This document shows positions 15,203 through 23,251 of a DNA stretch of 37,484 nt, in pieces (positions within the stretch are counted from its first letter, which is position 1; every line of letters starts with the position of its first letter). The translations under genes and the position numbers were made by a program. Origin of the DNA: an uncultured Clostridium sp. (GTDB taxonomy: Bacteria > Bacillota_I > Bacilli_A > RF39 > UBA660); the NCBI GenBank assembly GCA_902493795.1, contig CABUQZ010000018.1, positions 1 to 37,484 of the forward strand, read 5' to 3'. The notes below the pieces were generated by a model. It was given only the letters and a program-made list of their open reading frames with translations. It was not told where the DNA came from and searched no databases.

Positions 15203-15391
15203 ATGGGAAAAGTTAAAACACATAGTGGATTAAGTAAAGTTCTTAAAGTTAGAAAAAGTGGAACTATCACACTACGTCCAACTGGATTAAATCATAAAAC
15301 AGGAAAGAAAAGCGGTGCTGTCAATAGAGCAAAAAGAAAAGACGCAGCATTAAGCAAATCTGATTATAAGAGATTAAAGAAAGTTATATAA
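15203..15391 (+). CDS. rpmI: 50S ribosomal protein L35
   Basis: This 62-residue, very basic protein of the large subunit starts MGKVKTHSGLSKVLKVRKSG and contains LNHKTGKKSG and the C-terminal DYKRLKKVI. It lies between infC and rplT with RBS AGGAGG and spacings of 13 and 15 bp, the standard operon order. Confidence 0.97.
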   Translation: MGKVKTHSGLSKVLKVRKSGTITLRPTGLNHKTGKKSGAVNRAKRKDAALSKSDYKRLKKVI

Positions 15392-15406
15392 TAGGAGGAG
15401 TTAGAA

Positions 15407-15982
15407 ATGACAAGAGTAAAGAATAGTGTTACTACTAAAGCACGTCATAAAAAAGTTTTAAAAAGAGCTAAAGGTTACTTTGGAAGTAAACACAGATTAT
15501 ATAAATCTGCAAAAGAACAATTAATGCATTCTGGACAATATGCTTTTAGAGATAGACGTCAAAAGAAAAGAGATTTCAGAAAATTATGGATAACAAGAAT
15601 TAACGCTGCATGCCGTGAAAATGAAATCAGTTATTCTAGATTCATTGAAGGATTAAACAAAAGTGGTGTTGAAGTAAATAGAAAGATGTTATCAGAAATT
15701 GCTATTGCTGATCAAGAAGCATTCAAAGAACTTGTTAAAGTTGCAAAAGAAGGATTAGCTGGAAAAACAAAGAAAGCAAATGTTGAAGCAAAAGTTGAAG
15801 TTGAAGTAGTTAAAGAAACTGCTAAAAAAGAAGCTAAAAAAGAAGAAGTAAAAGAAGAAAAGAAAGCTACAAAAAAAGTAGCAACTAAAGCTAAATCTGA
15901 AGAAGAAACTGAAGCTAAAGCTACAAAAGAAGTTAAAGAAACAAAAACAACTAAAAAAACTACAAAAAAAGAAACTAAATAA
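15407..15982 (+). CDS. rplT: 50S ribosomal protein L20 with long charged tail
   Basis: L20 binds 23S rRNA early in assembly and represses its own operon through the leader. Residues 1-118 are the normal protein (TKARHKKVLKRAKGYFGSKH, YAFRDRRQKKRDFRKLWI, SGVEVNRKMLSEIA). Residues 119-191 are an extra Lys/Glu/Ala/Thr-rich tail with AKKE, VKEEKK and TTKK repeats, likely disordered or coiled. L20 is normally about 115-120 residues, so the tail is an addition of over 70. The stop is clean and no second gene is fused. Confidence 0.94.
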   Translation: MTRVKNSVTTKARHKKVLKRAKGYFGSKHRLYKSAKEQLMHSGQYAFRDRRQKKRDFRKLWITRINAACRENEISYSRFIEGLNKSGVEVNRKMLSEIAIADQEAFKELVKVAKEGLAGKTKKANVEAKVEVEVVKETAKKEAKKEEVKEEKKATKKVATKAKSEEETEAKATKEVKETKTTKKTTKKETK

Positions 15983-16070
15983 ACATATTAATGGATTTAA
16001 TTAAATCGTGCCTTAAAGGTGTTAATTATTAGAAATTAATAGAAGTAAAAACGAAAAGGAGAATATTATT

Positions 16071-17093
16071 ATGGCAGTTGTGTCAATGAATTATTTATTA
16101 GAAGCAGGAGTTCACTTCGGACATCAAAAAAGAAGATGGAATCCAAAAATGAGAGAGTATATTTATACTTCTCGTGACGATATTTATATTATCGATTTAC
16201 AAAAAACAGCTAAGAAGTTAGAAGAAGCTTATGAAGCTATGAAAGAAATTGCAGCAAATGAAGGAAAAGTATTATTTGTTGGAACTAAAAAACAAGCTCA
16301 AGAAGCTGCTGAAGAATGTGCAACAAGAACTAACATGTATTTCGTAAATGAAAGATGGTTAGGTGGAACACTTACAAACTTCAAAACAATCAGATCAAGA
16401 ATTAGAAGACTTGAAGATATCGAAAAAATGGAAGCTGATGGAACATTCGAATTACTTCCTAAAAAAGAAGTTTTAAATATAAGAAAAGAATACGATAAAC
16501 TAAATAAGAACCTAAGAGGAATAAGAGAAATGAAAAAACTTCCTGATGCTTTAGTTATCGTAGATCCAAGAAAAGAAGAAATAGCTATTAAAGAAGCTAG
16601 AAAGTTAAATATCCCAGTATTTGGTGTAGTAGACACTAACTGTGATCCTGATATGGTTGATTATGTAATTCCAGGAAATGACGATGCTGTAAGAAGTGTT
16701 AAATTAATGATTGGTGCTCTTACTAACGCTATCGCTGAAGTTAATGGAAATGAAGTAATTGATTACTTAACTGAAGAAGATAAACAAAAAGCTGCAGGAA
16801 AAGGTAAAAAAGATGATGTAAACGAATTTATTGAATCTTTAGAAAAAGAATCAGTAAAAGTTGAAAAAACTGATTATGTTCCTGAAAAAGAAGTAAAAAA
16901 AGAAACTAAGAAAGAAGAAGTAAAAAAAGAAGTAAAAGTTGAAGAAGTAAAAACTGAAGCTCCTAAAAAAGAAGAAACAATTGATTTCGAATCAATGAAT
17001 GTTACTGAATTAAAAGAATATGCTAAAGAACAAGGAATCAAAGGATATTCTAAAATGAAAAAAGAAGAACTTCTTGATGAATTAAAGAAATAA
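16071..17093 (+). CDS. rpsB: 30S ribosomal protein S2 with C-terminal SAP/Rho-N-like extension
   Basis: The S2 core (1 to about 235) is clear: VSMNYLLEAGVHFGHQKRRWNPKM, YIIDLQKT, NERWLGGTLTNF and VIPGNDDAVRSVKLM. S2 sits on the back of the 30S subunit and helps bind S1 or the leader region. From about 242 a Lys/Glu-rich stretch follows. Residues 309-340 (MNVTELKEYAKEQGIKGYSK, then MKKEELLDELKK) look like a SAP/Rho-N helix-extended-helix motif, which in other proteins binds nucleic acid. Typical S2 is 230-260 residues; this one is 340. RBS AAGGAG precedes the ATG. The 88-bp gap from rplT has no terminator. Confidence 0.95.
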   Translation: MAVVSMNYLLEAGVHFGHQKRRWNPKMREYIYTSRDDIYIIDLQKTAKKLEEAYEAMKEIAANEGKVLFVGTKKQAQEAAEECATRTNMYFVNERWLGGTLTNFKTIRSRIRRLEDIEKMEADGTFELLPKKEVLNIRKEYDKLNKNLRGIREMKKLPDALVIVDPRKEEIAIKEARKLNIPVFGVVDTNCDPDMVDYVIPGNDDAVRSVKLMIGALTNAIAEVNGNEVIDYLTEEDKQKAAGKGKKDDVNEFIESLEKESVKVEKTDYVPEKEVKKETKKEEVKKEVKVEEVKTEAPKKEETIDFESMNVTELKEYAKEQGIKGYSKMKKEELLDELKK

Positions 17094-17109
17094 GAAAGGG
17101 ATTTAAATT

Positions 17110-17985
17110 ATGTTTAGTGCAAAAGACGTTAAAGATTTAAGAGAAAAAACAGGGGCTGGAATGCTTGATTGTAAAAAAGCATTAGAAGCATCAGAAGGTA
17201 ACATGGATAAAGCTATCGACTGGTTAAGAGAAAAAGGAATAGCCAAAGCTAGTAAAAAAGAATCACGTATTGCCGCTGAAGGATTAAGCGAAATATTTGT
17301 TGAAGGAAATAAAGCTGTTATTCTTGAAGTAAACTCTGAAACAGATTTCGTTGCTAAAAATGATGACTTCAAAAACTTCCTTACAAAAGTAGGAAATGAA
17401 ATTTTAAATAAAGAAGTAACTACTATGGAAGATGCTTTAAATCTTAAATTAGAAGATGGACAAACTATAAGTGAATACTTAATTGCATTAATAGCAAAAA
17501 TCGGAGAAAAATTAAGCTTCAGAAGATTTGAATTTGTTAGAAAAAGCGATAGTGAAGTATTTGGAGTTTATTCTCACTTAGGTGGAAGAATTTCTGTACT
17601 AACTGTACTTGAAGGAGCAAACGAATCAGTTGCTAAAGACGTATCTATGCATGCTGCAGCTATGAGACCTCTTTATATGAATAGAGAAGAAGTTCCATCC
17701 GAAGTATTAGAACATGAAAAAGAAATCATTAAAGAACAAGCTGTTAATGAAGGAAAACCACAAGATATAGCTGAAAAAATGGTTGCTGGAAGAATTAACA
17801 AATACTATAAAGAAGTATGTCTATTAGAACAAGAATTCATCAAAGATTCTGATAAATCTGTTGGACAATTCGTAAAAGATAATAAAGGTGAAGTTAAGAA
17901 AATGGTTCGTTACGAAGTAGGAGAAGGAATCGAAAGAAGAAGCGATGACTTTGCTGAAGAAGTAATGAAACAAATTAACGGATAA
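17110..17985 (+). CDS. tsf: Elongation factor Ts
   Basis: EF-Ts exchanges GDP for GTP on EF-Tu. The 291-residue protein starts with the UBA-like N-domain (VKDLREKTGAGMLDCKKALE) and has the TDFVAKNDDF motif (SETDFVAKNDDFKNF), the core subdomains and the C-terminal VGQFVKDN segment. It follows rpsB by 16 bp with RBS AGAAAGG, the standard rpsB-tsf order, and ends at a strong terminator. Confidence 0.97.
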   Translation: MFSAKDVKDLREKTGAGMLDCKKALEASEGNMDKAIDWLREKGIAKASKKESRIAAEGLSEIFVEGNKAVILEVNSETDFVAKNDDFKNFLTKVGNEILNKEVTTMEDALNLKLEDGQTISEYLIALIAKIGEKLSFRRFEFVRKSDSEVFGVYSHLGGRISVLTVLEGANESVAKDVSMHAAAMRPLYMNREEVPSEVLEHEKEIIKEQAVNEGKPQDIAEKMVAGRINKYYKEVCLLEQEFIKDSDKSVGQFVKDNKGEVKKMVRYEVGEGIERRSDDFAEEVMKQING

Positions 17986-18009
17986 TAAATAAAATAATAT
18001 AATCGATAA

Positions 18010-18043
18010 AACTCTAATTCAAATATTATGAATTAGGGTTTTT
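18010..18043 (+). terminator. Terminator after tsf
   Basis: AACTCTAATTC / GAATTAGGGTT, an 11-bp stem with one G-U pair and a 9-nt loop, followed by T. Confidence 0.85.
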
Positions 18044-18061
18044 CTTATATAAATTGTTCCT

Positions 18062-18091
18062 TTTACACATAAAAGTGTTAAAATTTATAAT
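18062..18091 (+). promoter_or_regulatory. Promoter of the SEDS gene
   Basis: TTTACA (18062-18067), an 18-bp spacer and TATAAT (18086-18091). A second TATAAT-like stretch lies near 18118. The 5' untranslated region is about 55 nt. Confidence 0.45.
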
Positions 18092-18153
18092 TAATCTTTT
18101 TTTAAATCTTTTTATATTATATAATTAAGTATAGAATGAGAGGAGAATGAAAG

Positions 18154-19299
18154 ATGCTAAAAAAAACAGATAAAGTGTTACTTTTCCTTACTGTTTTATT
18201 ATTTGCAATTGGTCTTGTTATGATCTTTTCAGCTTCTAATTACGCAGCTTTCGTTCGTTATGGAAAAAGTCCTTATAACTTTTTGATTAAACAGTTGTTT
18301 AGTGTAGGAGTAGGACTAGTATTTTTTATTGCTATAATTCACTCGGATACTAAGGCAATAAGTGCGATATCTTGGTTTGCTCTTTTAGGAGGCTTTGGAC
18401 TTTTGATATTCGTATTCTTGTTTGGTCCAATAGTAAATGATGCTAGAAGCTGGATATATATTGGCCCTTTATCTTTTCAACCCAGTGAATTTGTTAAAGT
18501 AATATTAATCGTGTGGTATGCAGCATTTTTTGAACTAAACCGGCACAAACTGAATAAATTATTTACTAACTTTTTCCCACTTATTATTTCAGCGGTTATT
18601 TCAGCTTTGATAATCCTTCAACCAGATTTTGGAACTGCTGGAATTATCATGATATTATCATTTATGCTCTATTATTTAATGCCAATTAATATGATGATTA
18701 AATTAAAAGTAATAGGTATTTCTGTTTTTGCAATTGTCTTTGTATTAATGGGCTATTACTTGTTTGATACATCTTCATTTCAAAGACAAATAGGTCGTCT
18801 TGATTTCCAAAAACCATGTAGTGAAGAAAAATTCTATACAACAGGAAACCAGGTGTGTAATTCTTATATTGCATTTAATAATGGTGGATTGTGGGGGAAA
18901 GGATTAGGAAATAGTACTCAAAAGTATTTGTATCTTCCAGAGTCCCACACTGACTTTATCTTTGCTATTGTCGTTGAAGAATTAGGTTTTGTAATATCAT
19001 CTTTAATCCTTTTATTATTTGCACTTGTAATATGGCGAATAATATATATTGGTAAAAAAAGTACAAGTAGTAGAGGTTCGGTTATCTGTTATGGAGTTGC
19101 AATATACCTCTTCCTTCATATGTCAATTAATCTACTTGGAATAATGGGTTGGCTTCCATTAACAGGAGTACCATTGCCATTCTTAAGTTATGGAGGATCA
19201 TTTACAATAAGTGTTATAATAGCACTTTCAATGGTTCAAAGAGTAGCAATCGAAACAAGATTAAAAGAATTAGAGAAAAATGAATTAGGAAAAAAATAA
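18154..19299 (+). CDS. SEDS peptidoglycan polymerase, FtsW/RodA type
   Basis: This 381-residue protein has about ten membrane segments. SEDS proteins polymerise lipid II into glycan strands together with a class B PBP. Signatures are LVMIFSASNYA in TM1, DARSWIYIGPLSFQPSEFVK in the central loop and GVPLPFLSYGGSF near the end. The N-terminus resembles FtsW more than RodA, but I cannot separate them firmly; no PBP gene is adjacent. The large loop carries two cysteines, C222 and C235, within PCSEEKFYTTGNQVC, which could form a disulfide outside the cell. The gene is followed by a hairpin that overlaps the comEA RBS. Confidence 0.9.
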   Translation: MLKKTDKVLLFLTVLLFAIGLVMIFSASNYAAFVRYGKSPYNFLIKQLFSVGVGLVFFIAIIHSDTKAISAISWFALLGGFGLLIFVFLFGPIVNDARSWIYIGPLSFQPSEFVKVILIVWYAAFFELNRHKLNKLFTNFFPLIISAVISALIILQPDFGTAGIIMILSFMLYYLMPINMMIKLKVIGISVFAIVFVLMGYYLFDTSSFQRQIGRLDFQKPCSEEKFYTTGNQVCNSYIAFNNGGLWGKGLGNSTQKYLYLPESHTDFIFAIVVEELGFVISSLILLLFALVIWRIIYIGKKSTSSRGSVICYGVAIYLFLHMSINLLGIMGWLPLTGVPLPFLSYGGSFTISVIIALSMVQRVAIETRLKELEKNELGKK

Positions 19300-19311
19300 T
19301 AAATGAATAAT

Positions 19312-19334
19312 AATCTCCTTAGGGAGGTTTTTTT
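19312..19334 (+). terminator. Terminator hairpin overlapping the comEA RBS
   Basis: AATCTCC / GGAGGTT with loop TTAG, followed by T to position 19334. The second arm contains GGAGG (19323-19327), the comEA Shine-Dalgarno, 7 nt before the ATG at 19335. The same hairpin can end SEDS transcripts and hide the RBS in readthrough RNA. Confidence 0.7.
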
Positions 19335-19955
19335 ATGCAAAAAATAAAAGATTTTATTTATTTTAATAGAAAGGAAATATTAATAACTACCATAAGTATT
19401 ATCGTATTTATATGCTATATTATTTTTAATAGTGGAAACACAAAAGAAAATGATAATGCAATTGTTAAAGAGGAAATATTAAAAGAAGAGAAAGAAGATA
19501 AGAATGATATAACTGAAGAAGTAAAAGTAGTAGTTGATATAAAAGGAGAAGTAATAAAACCAGGTACTTATGAAATGGTTCTAGGAAAAAGAGTAATTGA
19601 TGTTATAAATGAGTCTGGTGGGCTAACTCTTAAAGCTGACACATCAAGTATTAACTTAAGTGAAAAAATAACTGATGAAATGTTAATAGTAATACCATCA
19701 ATTGATGATGAAAAAAGTGAAATAGTAAATAACAAAATTCCTTCTAAAAAAGAACCAAATGATGGAAAAATATCAATTAACACGGGAAGTATTGATGAAC
19801 TAAAAAGAATCAAAGGAATAGGAGAGGTAAAAGCTAAAAGTATAATTGAATATCGCAATCAAAATGGTAAATTTAAGTCGATAGAAGAAATTAAAAATGT
19901 TAATGGTATAGGAAACTCTACATTTGAAAAAATTAAGAATTATATTAAAGTCTAA
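19335..19955 (+). CDS. comEA: Competence DNA receptor ComEA
   Basis: ComEA is the membrane-anchored receptor that binds incoming double-stranded DNA for transformation. This 206-residue protein has an N-terminal membrane helix (about 14-31), an acidic/basic spacer, a SLBB domain (about 60-118: VVVDIKGEVIKPGTYEMV, INESGGLT) and a C-terminal double helix-hairpin-helix (about 140-206: ISINTGSIDELKRIKGIG, IEEIKNVNGIG). The order and length match Gram-positive ComEA. comEC overlaps its end by 32 nt. The RBS is within a hairpin. Confidence 0.93.
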   Translation: MQKIKDFIYFNRKEILITTISIIVFICYIIFNSGNTKENDNAIVKEEILKEEKEDKNDITEEVKVVVDIKGEVIKPGTYEMVLGKRVIDVINESGGLTLKADTSSINLSEKITDEMLIVIPSIDDEKSEIVNNKIPSKKEPNDGKISINTGSIDELKRIKGIGEVKAKSIIEYRNQNGKFKSIEEIKNVNGIGNSTFEKIKNYIKV

Positions 19956-21924
19956 ACAATTTATTATAATATTATTGTTATTAACATTAATAAGACTAGC
20001 ATTATACATAAAGGAAGATAAAAAAAGTATCTATGATATTAATGATAACAATTTTATCTGTACTATCTTAAATATTAATCAAAAAAACTATACCCTAGAT
20101 TGTGGCGAAATAATAGAAGGAGAAGTAGAAAGTAATGATTTAAGTATTGGTGATATTATCAAGGTAAAAGGAAACCTCGAAGAATTTAAAGAAAACAAAA
20201 ATATAAACTTATTTAATTATAAAAATTATCAAAAAAATAAAGGAATATTTTATAAATTAAAAGTAAAAAGTTATAAAAAAATAGATGAAAGTAAAAATAT
20301 AGTTATTAAACTAAAAAAAAGTATTGTAAATAAAATAGAAAATATGAAAAGCGCGAGCTACCTAAATGCTTTCGTTCTAGGAGATAAAAGTAAGATAGAC
20401 AAAAATATAATTGATGCATTTAAAAATCTAGGAATTATTCATCTATTTAGTGTTTCAGGTATGCACATTTCTTTTTTGTTAGAGTTACTAGATAAAATAT
20501 ATAGTAGAAAGACTAAATTAAAACAGATAATTACCATTATATTTCTAACTTTATATTACTTTCTTATCAAAAGTATCTCACTTTTTAGATGCCTTATTTT
20601 CTTAATAGTAAAAAGCACCAATACAAATCTTAACCTAAATATAAAAAAAGAACTTCTTATTTTAATATCGATTTTACTAATTTTACTAGCTAAACCAGAA
20701 TCATTATTTAATATAGGATTTTATTATTCAGTTATTATAAGTTCTGGTATTTCAATTTATAGTAGTAAATTAGTTAAAATAAAAAGTAAATTTATAAAAT
20801 CATTAGTAATAAGTATTATTTCTTTTTTGCTATCTTTTCCACTTAATATCTATTCTTATTTTGAAGTTAATATATTATCAATCATTTATAATATTATCTT
20901 TATTCCTTTTGTATCTATAATTCTTTTCCCATTATCTTTAATAACTTTATTAATTCCTTTATTGGATAACTTATTTTATTTTCTAATTAATTTATTTCAA
21001 GATACCATATTATTCTTTAATAATTATAGTATTTCTTTAATATTTAGAAAACCAAGTATCTTAGTAATTATTCTATATTATTTAGTAATATTTATTTTTC
21101 TATACAATTATAAATTTATCTATATCTTTATTTTTATAACAATTTTTCATTATAATTATAACTTAATAGTTAAAGATAACTATTTTCTTATGTTAGATGT
21201 AGGTCAGGGTGACTCTTATTTATTAAGTTTAGAAAACAATAATATTTTAATAGATACAGGTGGAATGTATTTTAGAAATGGTATTGCAAAATACACGACA
21301 ATTCCATTGTTAAAATCTCTAGGAATAAATAAATTAGATTATTTAATATTATCTCATGGAGATTATGATCATATGGGTGAAGCAGTAAATTTAATTAATA
21401 ATTTTAAAGTAGAAAAAGTTATATTTAATTGTGGTTCTTATAATGACTTAGAAGAAACTTTAATTAAAGAATTAAATAAGAAGAAAATAAAGTATTATTC
21501 GTGTATTAATGAGCTAAACATTAATAATAACAAACTAGAGTTTTTAAATACAAAAATATATGATAATGAAAACGATAATTCAAACGTAATATATTTTAAT
21601 TACAATAATTATAAATTTCTTTTTATGGGAGATGCTGGAATAGAAAAGGAAAAAGATATATTAGACAAGTACAATTTAAAAGACATTGATTTCTTAAAAG
21701 TAGGTCATCATGGATCTAATACAAGTAGTAGCAAAATCTTTATAGAAAGTATTAATCCCAAATATAGTCTAATATCAGTAGGTGAAAATAATAGGTATGG
21801 TCACCCTAATAAGGAAGTATTAAAAAAACTTAATAATTCCAAAATATTTAGAACCGATATAAATGGTTCAATAGAAATTAAATTAAATAAGAATGGATAT
21901 AAGATAAGAACATATCTATCATAG
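19924..21924 (+). CDS. comEC: Competence channel protein ComEC
   Basis: ComEC is the membrane channel that takes in single-stranded DNA during transformation. The 666 residues comprise an N-terminal OB-like region (about 35-120, FICTILNINQKNY), the Competence core with many membrane helices (about 145-420, IHLFSVSGMHISFLLELL) and a C-terminal metallo-beta-lactamase domain from about 425 (LDVGQGDSYLL, LSHGDYDHMGE, VGHHGSNTSSS). It is a little shorter than Bacillus ComEC (about 775). The start is uncertain: no ATG is near, and TTG 19924 preceded by AGGA is the best candidate. Confidence 0.92.
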   Translation: MKKLRIILKSKQFIIILLLLTLIRLALYIKEDKKSIYDINDNNFICTILNINQKNYTLDCGEIIEGEVESNDLSIGDIIKVKGNLEEFKENKNINLFNYKNYQKNKGIFYKLKVKSYKKIDESKNIVIKLKKSIVNKIENMKSASYLNAFVLGDKSKIDKNIIDAFKNLGIIHLFSVSGMHISFLLELLDKIYSRKTKLKQIITIIFLTLYYFLIKSISLFRCLIFLIVKSTNTNLNLNIKKELLILISILLILLAKPESLFNIGFYYSVIISSGISIYSSKLVKIKSKFIKSLVISIISFLLSFPLNIYSYFEVNILSIIYNIIFIPFVSIILFPLSLITLLIPLLDNLFYFLINLFQDTILFFNNYSISLIFRKPSILVIILYYLVIFIFLYNYKFIYIFIFITIFHYNYNLIVKDNYFLMLDVGQGDSYLLSLENNNILIDTGGMYFRNGIAKYTTIPLLKSLGINKLDYLILSHGDYDHMGEAVNLINNFKVEKVIFNCGSYNDLEETLIKELNKKKIKYYSCINELNINNNKLEFLNTKIYDNENDNSNVIYFNYNNYKFLFMGDAGIEKEKDILDKYNLKDIDFLKVGHHGSNTSSSKIFIESINPKYSLISVGENNRYGHPNKEVLKKLNNSKIFRTDINGSIEIKLNKNGYKIRTYLS

Positions 21925-21962
21925 AAATTGGTAAAAAATATAACAGAAGAACATAATTTAGA

Positions 21963-22165
21963 ATGAAGCAATTTTATTCAATATTTCATAAGGATAAAGT
22001 GTCGCAACTTGCGACACAATTATTGTAAATATTACAAATAAACCTTTATATTATTTAAACGTTTCTATTAACCAAAATTTAAGTAAAAATGATTTAAGAG
22101 ATATAATTAAAAATAAAGAATATAGAGAAAAGTTTATTGAGAAATTAAATGATAAAAAAGTGTAG
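21963..22165 (+). pseudogene. Broken DUF1016/YhcG-like gene relic (tentative)
   Basis: One frame gives MKQFYSIFHKDKVSQLATQL and L then stop (21963-22028). A second frame (about 22028-22165) gives LYYLNVSINQNLSKNDLRDI followed by IKNKEYREKFIEKL. Together they recall the N-terminal DUF1016 pattern FY..F.dekV..Lst.L..., then YYl...I..NlS...Lr..Ik.keYer. The Trp-Ser-His-Tyr part expected between them is missing, and the frame changes, so this would be a deletion/frameshift remnant. The match is from memory and weak. Confidence 0.35.
22000..22016. repeat. Perfect 17-nt inverted repeat
   Basis: TGTCGCAACTTGCGACA: 8-bp arms around one base. It has much higher G+C than its surroundings and no T tract. 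It lies within the relic at 21963-22165. Confidence 0.6.
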
Positions 22166-22375
22166 TTACAAAAGTCTTATGAATAAGATAATATTTTATT
22201 TAGTATTTCGCAATGCAATACTTTTACAATTGAAATGAAATATATTTTTACAAGTAAGAAAGAAAAAAATAATAAGAAATAAAAGTTAGTAGTTACATTT
22301 TTTCTTGAATTATAACAGATAATATGTTAGCATAGCTCTCGTAATAAAAAAAATCATTAGAAAAAAGGGGAGTTT
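22166..22375. other. Gene-free stretch before the ART-like gene
   Basis: Very AT-rich. I see no gene, tRNA or strong promoter; only the RBS AAAAGGGGAG just before 22376 is recognisable. Confidence 0.5.
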
Positions 22376-23080
22376 ATGAATTTAAATAGTTATTATCTAT
22401 ATGCATTTGCAAATCAAAATTCAAAACCATATGATGGTGATAGTACAATAAAAGTATTAAAAGAAATACTAGAAAGTGGCAAAATAAAATCAAGAAGACT
22501 AAGAGGTGATACTGATACCACAAAAGGTGGATTTAATGGTATAGATTATATTTCGTTGTGTGACTTTAGAAGAAGAAATAATAAGCCATACGAAAATGAT
22601 CCGTATCTTAAAGGGTACAATTCTTATGAATGTTTTATTAAAGAATCACCATCATTTATTTTGAAAAAAAATAAAATAGCTGCAATTAAACCAATTTTAG
22701 TTGAACCTGTAATTTTTGACTTTAGTTCAAGGTATAGGATGTGCAAACTAGGAAACGCAACATATGGAAGATTTTCAGATTTACCAGACGAAGTTCAAGT
22801 GAAAAATGAAATATCACTTGATAGATGTGTTGGGTTAACAATACCAATCGAGTATATGATCAAAGACCACAAAGAAGAGTGGTTTTGTGATAAAAAAAAT
22901 GAAGGAAAATATATTACTCATCCATATTCATTAGAAGAATTAATAGCATACGTAAAAGAATTAAAAAAATTACTTGAAACATATAATGTTGGTAGTAAGG
23001 TTTATGATTTAGAAAGCCAAATAGAATTAGATTCTGAGGATACTACCCAAAAAGTATACACAATAACTAAAAGAAAATAG
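22376..23080 (+). CDS. Orphan protein, possible ADP-ribosyltransferase (DarT-like) fold
   Basis: This 234-residue cytoplasmic protein is not confidently assigned. The layout recalls ART-fold DUF4433/DarT enzymes: an opening YLYAFANQ...VLKEILESGKIKSRRLR (compare a strand then 'IL..Gl.sR'), a middle GIDYISLCDF ('.yvsls'), and SDLPDEVQVKNEISLDRCVG (compare the 'aEvlv...ip...i' strand with the catalytic Glu, E154 here). A Glu/Lys-rich helical C-terminus follows. RBS AAGGGGAG precedes the ATG. It stands alone between comEC plus a gene relic and a bidirectional terminator, with no antitoxin-like macrodomain neighbour, so a toxin role is not established. Confidence 0.5.
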   Translation: MNLNSYYLYAFANQNSKPYDGDSTIKVLKEILESGKIKSRRLRGDTDTTKGGFNGIDYISLCDFRRRNNKPYENDPYLKGYNSYECFIKESPSFILKKNKIAAIKPILVEPVIFDFSSRYRMCKLGNATYGRFSDLPDEVQVKNEISLDRCVGLTIPIEYMIKDHKEEWFCDKKNEGKYITHPYSLEELIAYVKELKKLLETYNVGSKVYDLESQIELDSEDTTQKVYTITKRK

Positions 23081-23174
23081 AAAAAATCACTCATATCTTA
23101 AAATAATTTTTATATTTGTGAATACAATATAAAATTTGTAACTATTTATCAAAAAATTACATAAAATAGAGTAG

Positions 23175-23194
23175 AACGCAACGTATAATGCGTT
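23175..23194. repeat. Small hairpin after the ART-like gene
   Basis: AACGCA / TGCGTT with an 8-nt loop. There is no T tract, so it is not a clear terminator. Confidence 0.3.
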
Positions 23195-23213
23195 TATATA
23201 GATAAAGAGCTCT

Positions 23214-23246
23214 AAAAAAAATCACTTTTGAAGTGATTTTTATTTT
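23214..23246. terminator. Bidirectional terminator
   Basis: AAAAATCACTT / AAGTGATTTTT with a 3-nt loop, A-rich on one side and T-rich on the other. It serves the ART-like gene (plus) and the SDR gene (minus). Confidence 0.85.
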
Positions 23247-23251
23247 TTATA

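Noticed and set aside
15983..16070. Structured leader before rpsB
   Set aside because: Only weak pairing (GTGCC / GGTGT region near 16009-16022) could be found; not enough to call an RNA element.
16298..16636. 112-codon open frame opposite rpsB
   Set aside because: It lies antisense within the conserved S2 core, has no RBS, and its residues mirror the Ser/Leu bias of reverse-complement coding; a shadow frame.
23175..23194. Terminator right after the ART-like gene
   Set aside because: Stem of six with an 8-nt loop and no T tract; the bidirectional terminator at 23214 is far better.
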